This document shows, one piece after another, positions 13,875 to 20,426 of a stretch of DNA of 20,426 bases. The stretch's first letter is position 1, and each line of letters begins with the position of its first letter. This DNA comes from Ascoidea tarda (nom. inval.) (taxonomy: Eukaryota > Ascomycota > Saccharomycetes > Ascoideales > Ascoideaceae). Where the stretch lies: positions 1 to 20,426 of the forward strand of contig JAKTTS010000281.1 of the NCBI GenBank assembly GCA_030560485.1, given 5' to 3'. A program made the position numbers and the translations under genes. The notes beneath the pieces were generated by a model that saw only the letters and a program-made list of their open reading frames with translations, searched no databases and was not told where the DNA came from.

Positions 13875-15851
13875 ATGGTTTCTTCTTTGAGCGACAAATA
13901 TAATCACCATCGCTGCCAGTTTTACCTCATGTGTAGTAGCAGTTTGCTGGCCATGTTCTGTGCTGCGCTTTTGTTGTTAGCTGCGTGCTGTTCGACTGAC
14001 GCGTTCAATCCCTACGATGACATCTTCTCCTTGCCCAAGTTTCAGATCAACTACATCAACAGTCCCTCAATTTCTCACAGGGACTCGCTGAAGTTGCTCA
14101 GCTCCAACTCTTTGAACTATGAGGTGATAAGGCTCACCAACGCCCACAACGAGGAGGACTCCTATTTATGCACTCTTCCTAGTGTTGCAGAAATTCATCA
14201 AAATGAGAAGAAAGATCTTCAATTCAACACAAACACTCAACTCAACAAAATCTTCCGCAACAATGGTGATACACATTCCAACTCCAACAATGATAACAAC
14301 GTAAATAACAACAATAATATTGAAAACAATGAAAACAACGGTGCTGACGATGACTATATCAATGAAGATTTCTTGAGAAATAAAAGCATTGAAATTATCA
14401 ACCAATCTCTAAATGATATCTGTCTATATTATACATCTGGTTATTGGACTTATGAATTTTGCTATAACAACAAAATCACACAGTTTCATAACGTCAACCC
14501 GTTATATTATAAATCAAGCTACTATAATATTAATATCAACAAGAAAAATAGTCCGAACAACAATGACAAAAATGATATCACAGCTGATAACTCAAACCAA
14601 TTTATCCCAAAAATGGATCCAAACGTTCCAATTTTTACTTTAGGTAGATTCATGAACAGTACAAAAAACATCAATACAATAACCAACAATAAAAACAAAA
14701 TCATTCACAGCACTAAAAACTTAATTAATTATTTCCAATTGAACGACTATAATTACTATAACCAAAATAAAAAATCTCTTTCAATTACAATAAATCATGG
14801 CTCAAAATGCGATTTAACGAATTTAAACAGAATGATTGACATAATATTTATCTGCAATTCAAACACAAATACCAACAATAAAAATAGTAATAAAAATAAC
14901 AACAACAAAGGTGATAGTAATAATAACTTGAATATCAACCAGATCAAAAACTCACTCAATGACCAGCCTTCAATATTATCAATAAAAGAATACAAAATTT
15001 GTCAATATGAAATGCAAATATCAGTTCCAGATCTATGTTCTTTAAGCCAATTCAATAATGTTAACCAATTTAATTCAATCAATAAAATCAACTGTCAATT
15101 AATCAATAATGATCATAATAATAATCATAATAATGAAAACCAACGTAATAACAATGACGATAAAAATGTACAAGAAAACAGTAAAACTAATGATAATAAC
15201 GATGATGATAAAAAATTTGCTACTGCTGTTGAGTTCTTTAAAGATCACAAACTTTATCATAACAAAATAAATTTGCCTGATTATCACCTACTGCCAACAG
15301 TCAACAATATCTACTTGGGCACAAAGCTTGCAGCTCACAATAATCACTATATTAATGGTCAAATTGAAAATCAAGATATTGAAAACTCTGAAATTGAAAA
15401 TTCAGAGATTGAATCAATTTTCTTAATCAATGATCCCTTAGTTGACCTAGTATCAATAGTGGAAAATAAAAACAATATTTTCTCATCGGTTTTAAAAAGT
15501 TTATCAATAGCATTCATTAATACTTTAAATTCAAAAAAATTAATTCTACCCAAATCGCTAAAGTTTGAGAGTGGCATTGATAGTGATGTTGGTGCTAACT
15601 ATTATTTTAAAATTGGCGATCAATTTAAATTCATATCACCAATTTATGATTACAAAGGTAACTATTTATTCTTTATATCTGTTGGTATGTACAAAGATGG
15701 TCGATATACTCTATCCTACGATTTAGATTATCCCTATTTATACCTTGAGAATAATAAGAAAAACTGGGTTTCTTATATAGTATCCAATAACGTTTTTCTA
15801 AAAGATGGTATGGGCAAAAACCATGAGCAACAGCAAATTATAATTTATTGA
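13875..15851 (+). CDS. YOS9: ER-associated degradation lectin Yos9 / OS-9
   Basis: Yos9 binds trimmed N-glycans on misfolded lumenal glycoproteins and hands them to the Hrd1 ubiquitin ligase. The 658-residue frame begins with a signal peptide; the hydrophobic core is at about residues 22-40, and the second Met (residue 19, 13929) could be the true start. Next comes the N-terminal Yos9 segment (PKFQINY ... YLCTLPS, residues 54-103). The MRH lectin domain spans Cys183 to Cys388: CLYYTSGYWTYEFC with Gln203 (QFH), Cys312/Arg319/Cys327, and Glu372, Cys376, Tyr378, Cys388. All six cysteines and the Gln-Arg-Glu-Tyr sugar-binding set are present. Asn-rich inserts swell this domain to about 206 residues. 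A globular C-terminal part (about 515-640) follows an Ile-Glu-Asn repeat. The protein ends in QQQIIIY and lacks the HDEL retrieval signal of S. cerevisiae Yos9. The first ~95 codons are GC-rich and the rest AT-rich. Confidence 0.93.
   Translation: MVSSLSDKYNHHRCQFYLMCSSSLLAMFCAALLLLAACCSTDAFNPYDDIFSLPKFQINYINSPSISHRDSLKLLSSNSLNYEVIRLTNAHNEEDSYLCTLPSVAEIHQNEKKDLQFNTNTQLNKIFRNNGDTHSNSNNDNNVNNNNNIENNENNGADDDYINEDFLRNKSIEIINQSLNDICLYYTSGYWTYEFCYNNKITQFHNVNPLYYKSSYYNININKKNSPNNNDKNDITADNSNQFIPKMDPNVPIFTLGRFMNSTKNINTITNNKNKIIHSTKNLINYFQLNDYNYYNQNKKSLSITINHGSKCDLTNLNRMIDIIFICNSNTNTNNKNSNKNNNNKGDSNNNLNINQIKNSLNDQPSILSIKEYKICQYEMQISVPDLCSLSQFNNVNQFNSINKINCQLINNDHNNNHNNENQRNNNDDKNVQENSKTNDNNDDDKKFATAVEFFKDHKLYHNKINLPDYHLLPTVNNIYLGTKLAAHNNHYINGQIENQDIENSEIENSEIESIFLINDPLVDLVSIVENKNNIFSSVLKSLSIAFINTLNSKKLILPKSLKFESGIDSDVGANYYFKIGDQFKFISPIYDYKGNYLFFISVGMYKDGRYTLSYDLDYPYLYLENNKKNWVSYIVSNNVFLKDGMGKNHEQQQIIIY
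15363..15416 (+). repeat. Coding tetrapeptide repeat (I-E-N-x)
   Basis: An imperfect 12-bp periodicity encodes IENQ-DIEN-SEIEN-SEIE in YOS9 residues 497-514. Similar E-I-N tetrads occur in two other genes of the window. Confidence 0.7.
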
Positions 15852-16629
15852 TCTAAAAACAAACTAGAAATAATCATTGAACATCTGGTTTTATAGAAAT
15901 ATAGTTATATACTAATATCAATTTATATATTTGATATTTTTTTTATAATCGTAACTACAATTTAAAATTTTATTAAATCATTAAAGTGTCATTAAATTGT
16001 CATTACATTTTTTTTCATAATAATACAAAAAAAGAAAGTGAAAGAAAATGTATCAAATATACAAAATTATAAAGGAAATTAAATTAACTTAATCCATATG
16101 AAAGATGATTTTAAAAGAAAAATAAAGGAAAAAGTGACAATGAGAAGAAAAAAAGAAAGAAAGAAAGAAAGAAAGAGATAAATAACTGATACAAATAAAA
16201 AAGTGATTAGCAGTTAAAAAGACAAGTAGAGTCAAGTTTAACTGAGAATTAAATTAAATTAAAATATAATAAAATATGATAAATTAAAATAAAATCAAAT
16301 CTAAGAAACCCATTCTAAACTGCAAGGAAACAATGTGAAAATAAAACCCTTTTATAAATAAAATTCAACAGTGGCGTTGACTATTTATCAAAATAACTTC
16401 ATAGTAACTTTACCATTCTAATTTTAAATAAACTAAACATAGAAAGAAAATACAAATACAAATACAAATAAATAAAGAAGTGTTAGGGTAATATGATAAA
16501 AAGCAACATTAAAACATAGAAAACAAAAAAAAAGTCCAAAAAATAAAAAAGAAACCCATGGAAAAAACCAAACACAAAATAAATAAAAAAATAACAAAAA
16601 AATAACATAAAAATAACATAAAAAAAAAA
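15852..16629. other. AT-rich convergent 3' spacer between YOS9 and KNS1
   Basis: This 778-bp stretch has no supported gene. It contains a GAAA microsatellite (about 16155-16176), an ATACAA-type repeat (about 16450-16470), an AATAACATAAA-type repeat of period 11 (about 16590-16620), and many A-rich runs. These would supply 3'-end formation signals for both convergent genes. Confidence 0.7.
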
Positions 16630-19600
16630 TTAATGGTTAGAAACATTGCTTGTTCCTTCATCATAAATGCCTAATTGAAACCATGGATGATTCAAGGCTT
16701 CCCAAGCACCGATTCTTTTATGAGGCTCAATTGTCAATAGTTTTATCAAAAGATCGATAAAAAAGTACCAGAATGTGAAAGTGTCTTTGTCAACAGGTTT
16801 ATTCTTGTTGTCGAAATTGATGAAACTTTTACTGATTTCCTCAATAGAAACAGAAGCGGGTACGGTGGACGAAATATCAAAGGTAGATACGTTATTCTGT
16901 AAGTTGGTGTCATTTGTGGTGGGATTGTTAAATAATAAGGACTCATCAATATCATAAGAGGTTGAAGAAGATTTTGTGTGATTTTTTCTTGGTCTTCCTC
17001 TTTTTCTAACTTTCGTAATAGTGCCATTAGATGTGGTTGGAATAGATTTTGATGATGTTTTTTTAGAGGTGGTGACGACGGTATTAGTTAGAATGTTTTT
17101 AGTTGTCTTGAGAAGTTTTTGGTACTCATCGTTAAAGTCCAGGCAGTATGCAAAATACGATTCTTCCAAAGGTAGATCGCTATTGATGTTGATACCGATG
17201 GATGAGGAAACTAAAATATCGATTCTCGATATAGAGTTAACAAAACCCTTTGAAGTTTTTGGGTAGTCCCTTGGAAATTTTTGTTTTATAAACTTGCGAC
17301 CATTTTCAAGTGAGTATTTCTTTTTGAGAGAAGGTTTCTTTTTAATTTTTTCAACAGTTGAGTTTTTTCTAGCTCTTCCTCTTCCTCTTTTCTTTGGTGT
17401 GGGATCGAGAGAGGCAGGAAATAAAAGCGAATTTTCGATTTTTGGGTTTTCATTAAAGCCAGATAATAAGGACAAGTTTGTATTTGGAGAAAACAGAGGA
17501 TTGGTACTGGTGTCACCATCAGAATCGTCAAAATCGTCGTCGTTGTTTAAATTGAAATAGTCATTTCCTCTGCTTGTTAGGAATTTCAAAACCTCTTTAC
17601 TAACTGTATCAATGTTAAATTTTGAGGGAACGGAGCCAAAACCCCTATCAGACTCATCCATCAATTCATCGTCGTCGGATAAAAAGTGTTTTGAGTAATT
17701 TTTGTAGGGTATGCGTTTGGTTCTTTTTTGTTTTAAATCTTGGGTGAGGCAGCATTTTGAAATGAGGTTAAGATCGATTCTTTTGTTTGTAATTCTTTCC
17801 ATCATTAGTAGATGTTCAATGTTGTCATGAGTTTTGAAGATGGCCTCGCCAACAACCAATTCGGCCAAGATACAACCTATTGACCATAGATCGCAGTCGT
17901 AGGACCAGCCAATGCCAAAGATGATTTCTGGGGCTCTATAGTGGCGAGTTGAAACGATTGAGGAGTGGAACTCGTCGTTGAAGATGGCAGAACCAAAGTC
18001 AATGATATTTATGGAGGTGTCAATTAGGATTTTTGATTCGAGGGGGGTTTGCTTTGATATGGAGTTAAAGTAATTTTTGTAGATCAAGTTTGAGGTGTTG
18101 TTGAGGACAGATAAATTTTTTGGGAATTTATTTTTTTTAAAAAAGTTAAAGTTATTGGAGATGTCTTTGACGGAGATATAATCTGAGTTGATGAGTAGGA
18201 TGTTTTCAGGTTTCAAATCAGTGTGGATGATGTTTAGGTCGTGAAGGAAGCAGATGGAGGTTAGGATTTGTTTTGAAAAGGATTGAATGTGGGAGCCAGG
18301 GAATTTTCTAAAGTTGTTTTTTTCTAGAAAGTCAAATAGAGAGATGCTTAGTAGATCAGTGATGAGACAGACGTGATTTTTGTAGTCGATGAATTCTTTG
18401 ATAAGGATGCAGTTGTAGTAGTTTTTTGGGTCGAATTTTTTAATAGTGGATAAGATTCTTAGTTCAATTTTTGAAGCCTCTCTGTATTTTTTGATTGATT
18501 TAATGATTTTGATGGCGACGATTTTGTTGTTGTTGTGGTTATCGATGGCAGAGACAACTTTGCCGTAAGTCCCCTGGCCTAGAAGTTTTTTGAGAGTGAA
18601 TCTGTTGTTTGCAAAGCTGGAGTTGATGATTTTGTTTTGAGATGGTGAGGAAGATTTTTTTTTTAAGTTGGGAGTTGTATTTTTAGATGTGATGAGTTTG
18701 TAGTGACCATCTTTGTCGTCGCAGTTTGAGAGGGAGTTTGGTAGAACTGGGGGAGAGATTTCGTTTAGTTTGTAGGATAGAAGTTTGATGGGGGAGTAGG
18801 ATAACGAGGAAGTTTTTTTGAGTTGTGGAAGTTTAATTTTGTGGGATTTTGAGATGGATTTTGAAATGGAGAAGTTTTGATCGTCAAAGTATTGAGGGAA
18901 TTGTGAGGGATCGATAAAGTCGCCATTAATTGGAGTTGTTGATTTAGTAATTTTGTTACTGATTTTGTTGTTGATTTCGTTATTGATTTCGTTATTAATT
19001 TCACTATTAATTTCATTATCGTTGTCGATTGAATCATTTAGATGCATTGAGGTTGATAGTTTTACCTCGTTTAGGAAGATTATGGAGTCGTCCGAGTTGT
19101 AGGAGAAGTCGTTGGTAGGAAGAGAATTTTTTTTTGTAATTGAGGAAGCTGTGTTGATGTAGTTTGTGTGTGAGGTGATGTTGATATTGAAGTCATCTTC
19201 ATAGTTGTTGTTGTTGTTATTGTTATTGTTATTATTATTATTGTTTTTGTTTTTGTTGTTGTTGTTGTTGTTGTTGAAGTTTGAGTAGGGGATGTTTTGA
19301 GGATTGATTTGGGAGTTTTCTTCGTCATCAGAGATGAGAGAGATGAGTTCTGGAGGAGAGAAGTTTATTTTGGTGATGATGTTTTTGTTATTGTTGTTGT
19401 TGCTGTTGTTGATGATGGTGGAAGAGTTTGATAGAAAAGAGGACCATGATGATTGGTTATTGTTGTTGTTGCTCTGAGTGGAGAAATTGTTGTGATTATT
19501 GTTGGAGCCTAAGCGATTTGAGGTGGATAGGGAAGAAGTTGAATTCTTCATTAGAGAGTCCAAGTTGGAGTTGAAGTTGTTTTTGGAGTAGATGTTGTTG

Positions 19601-20124
19601 AGGTTGAGATTGTTGAGGTTGAGGTTATTGAGATTGTTGTAATTGTTGATGTTGTTCAAATCATTCAAGTCATTCAAGTTGTTGTTTGTTAGAAAGGAGT
19701 TGCTCTGGTAGTTGTTGTTCAAGGTTAGATTTGAGTTGATGTAATTTGTGTTGTAATAGTTTTTATTTTGATAAGGCGAGTGGAACGAGTTTGGATAACT
19801 GTAAAAGTTGTTGTTGTTGTTGGTATTATTATTCGTAATATTTGGATTATTGGGATTATTAAGAGTAGTATTAGTATTGGTATTATTAGTAGTAATCGTA
19901 TTATTGGAAATATTATTGGAAATGTTATTGGTAATATTGGTGTTATTGTTGTTGGTGGTGCTATTCGTGGCAGTGTTGATGGCAGCAAAGGTGGGATTGA
20001 GGTTGTTGGTGATGGTGTTGTTTTTGAGGGAGGAGTTGATGTTGAGAGGAGAGAAGGAGGAGGAGAGGGAAATGGGAGTTGCTGAGCTGGCCGAGGAGAG
20101 GTTGAGCTGGTTTAACAAGGACAT
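16630..20124 (-). CDS. KNS1: LAMMER-family dual-specificity kinase Kns1 with AT-hook insert
   Basis: CLK/LAMMER kinases phosphorylate Ser/Thr and Tyr; yeast Kns1 acts in nutrient signalling downstream of TORC1, including RNA polymerase III control. The 1164-residue frame starts at the ATG at 20124; the upstream in-frame start at 20205 is GTG. Residues 1-508 are Asn-rich with poly-Asn runs. The kinase domain (509-1149) has GQGTYGKV (516-523), VAIK (Lys539), the LAMMER-typical HTDLKPEN (Asp636), DFGSA (Asp709), HYRAPE, and EHLLMMER (770-777) in place of EHLAMMER. FWYFFIDLLIKLL and KRIGAWEALNHPWF close the domain, as in Kns1. Between EHLLMMER and FWYFF lie about 340 residues, far more than usual, with GRGRARK-type (911-920) and KRGRPRK (1041-1047) AT-hook-like motifs. 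All catalytic residues are intact, so it should be active. It converges on YOS9. Confidence 0.93.
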   Translation of the reverse strand: MSLLNQLNLSSASSATPISLSSSFSPLNINSSLKNNTITNNLNPTFAAINTATNSTTNNNNTNITNNISNNISNNTITTNNTNTNTTLNNPNNPNITNNNTNNNNNFYSYPNSFHSPYQNKNYYNTNYINSNLTLNNNYQSNSFLTNNNLNDLNDLNNINNYNNLNNLNLNNLNLNNIYSKNNFNSNLDSLMKNSTSSLSTSNRLGSNNNHNNFSTQSNNNNNQSSWSSFLSNSSTIINNSNNNNNKNIITKINFSPPELISLISDDEENSQINPQNIPYSNFNNNNNNNKNKNNNNNNNNNNNNNNYEDDFNINITSHTNYINTASSITKKNSLPTNDFSYNSDDSIIFLNEVKLSTSMHLNDSIDNDNEINSEINNEINNEINNKISNKITKSTTPINGDFIDPSQFPQYFDDQNFSISKSISKSHKIKLPQLKKTSSLSYSPIKLLSYKLNEISPPVLPNSLSNCDDKDGHYKLITSKNTTPNLKKKSSSPSQNKIINSSFANNRFTLKKLLGQGTYGKVVSAIDNHNNNKIVAIKIIKSIKKYREASKIELRILSTIKKFDPKNYYNCILIKEFIDYKNHVCLITDLLSISLFDFLEKNNFRKFPGSHIQSFSKQILTSICFLHDLNIIHTDLKPENILLINSDYISVKDISNNFNFFKKNKFPKNLSVLNNTSNLIYKNYFNSISKQTPLESKILIDTSINIIDFGSAIFNDEFHSSIVSTRHYRAPEIIFGIGWSYDCDLWSIGCILAELVVGEAIFKTHDNIEHLLMMERITNKRIDLNLISKCCLTQDLKQKRTKRIPYKNYSKHFLSDDDELMDESDRGFGSVPSKFNIDTVSKEVLKFLTSRGNDYFNLNNDDDFDDSDGDTSTNPLFSPNTNLSLLSGFNENPKIENSLLFPASLDPTPKKRGRGRARKNSTVEKIKKKPSLKKKYSLENGRKFIKQKFPRDYPKTSKGFVNSISRIDILVSSSIGININSDLPLEESYFAYCLDFNDEYQKLLKTTKNILTNTVVTTSKKTSSKSIPTTSNGTITKVRKRGRPRKNHTKSSSTSYDIDESLLFNNPTTNDTNLQNNVSTFDISSTVPASVSIEEISKSFINFDNKNKPVDKDTFTFWYFFIDLLIKLLTIEPHKRIGAWEALNHPWFQLGIYDEGTSNVSNH
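18949..19017 (-). repeat. Coding tetrapeptide repeat (N-E-I-N)
   Basis: A 12-bp-period imperfect repeat encodes NEIN-SEIN-NEIN-NEIN-NKIS-NKI in the N-terminal tail of the kinase. Confidence 0.75.
19198..19277 (-). repeat. Poly-Asn codon run
   Basis: AAC/AAT codons, broken by a few Lys codons, encode more than 20 Asn in the kinase N-terminal tail. Mixed AAC and AAT use suggests this tract is older than the pure AAT run at the left edge. Confidence 0.85.
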
Positions 20125-20426
20125 TGGCAATGGTGGCGAGGAGGCAGAAACAGCAGCAGAGGAAGTAGAGGAAGCACAGAAAAGGAGCCGGCAGCACGCA
20201 CGCACGTGCTCGGCACATGAGGTGCACGTGCGCTGGCACGGGCGCCACAGTTGCCACAGCAGGTTTATAGCGGCGGCGGCAGCGTCGTGTTCAGAAGCAG
20301 AGGAAGCAGCTCCAGCACCAGCGCCATGTCTCTCCGCACGCCTCCGCTCTTCCTCCAGGCCCTTGAGCTGGTACAGTATAGAGTTGAATTATTCTGGAAA
20401 ATAAAGATTGTTAGAATTTCAAGTTT
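20125..20426 (-). promoter_or_regulatory. GC-rich upstream region of KNS1
   Basis: This 302-bp stretch to the window edge is the most GC-rich part seen; 42 of 60 bases at 20221-20280 are G or C. It holds two perfect GCACGTGC palindromes (20202-20209 and 20224-20231) with CACATG between them, and a GGC run (20271-20280) resembling part of an Ume6 core. Closer to the ATG, the plus strand is purine-rich, meaning a pyrimidine-rich sense leader. Open frames here are shadows. Confidence 0.6.
20202..20231. promoter_or_regulatory. Twin GCACGTGC E-boxes upstream of KNS1
   Basis: Two identical 8-bp palindromes start 22 bp apart, about two helical turns, 78 to 107 bp upstream of the KNS1 ATG. CACGTG is the core bound by Cbf1/Pho4-type bHLH factors. 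Confidence 0.5.

Noticed and set aside
20125-20205. 27-residue N-terminal extension of Kns1
   Set aside because: It begins at GTG and crosses an E-box. The ATG at 20124 is the first in-frame Met.
19725-20404. Long frames opposite the kinase Asn tracts, rich in Val/Ile/Leu or Thr
   Set aside because: They are shadows of AAT/AAC codon runs read on the other strand or in other frames.
1-20426. Transposable elements, LTRs, tRNA genes, CRISPR arrays
   Set aside because: I saw no transposase, integrase or reverse transcriptase motifs, no long terminal repeats, no tRNA B-box or cloverleaf, and no spacer-repeat pattern beyond the short tandem arrays described.

Overview
The window looks like nuclear DNA of a budding yeast (Saccharomycotina). 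The genes are compact and apparently intronless, the flanks are very A+T-rich, and nearly every long protein carries Asn-rich low-complexity tracts. Three proteins are recognised from their own sequence: the autophagy ubiquitin-like protein Atg8, the ER lectin Yos9/OS-9, and a LAMMER-family kinase (Kns1). A secreted pepsin-like aspartic protease lies next to a decayed tandem copy of itself. I could not assign a species or settle how CTG is decoded. CTG codons are scarce, and one CTG in the intact protease aligns with Phe in its sister copy, which fits Leu better than Ser.

Layout, left to right. 2-1207 (+) is the 3' part of an Asn-rich gene cut by the window edge. 1802-3193 (+) is an intact aspartic protease and 4251-5587 (+) is its pseudogene copy. 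6193-10533 (-) is a 1446-residue Asn-rich helical protein, only tentatively compared with Mediator Med5/Nut1. 11002-12384 (-) is an unrecognised 460-residue protein. 13082-13438 (-) is ATG8, divergently transcribed from YOS9 at 13875-15851 (+) across a 436-bp shared promoter. 16630-20124 (-) is KNS1, convergent with YOS9, and its upstream region reaches the right edge.

The genes do not form one pathway. Links such as ATG8/autophagy, YOS9/ER quality control and KNS1/nutrient signalling are known for these families, not shown by this locus. I saw no transposon, retroelement, tRNA, rRNA or CRISPR array.

The most interesting signals are: (1) a 91-bp tract identical at 90 positions between the protease and its pseudogene, against about 78% in the conserved active-site stretch, which suggests gene conversion; (2) a very large insertion between the LAMMER motif and the C-terminal end of the Kns1 kinase domain, carrying two AT-hook-like motifs; (3) a recurring style of short intergenic tandem array with about four units and a period of exactly 10, 15 or 16 bp, two of them 203-269 bp upstream of neighbouring start codons; (4) an Ume6/URS1-like site touching the TATA box of ATG8; (5) sharp GC peaks around promoters in an otherwise AT-rich sequence.
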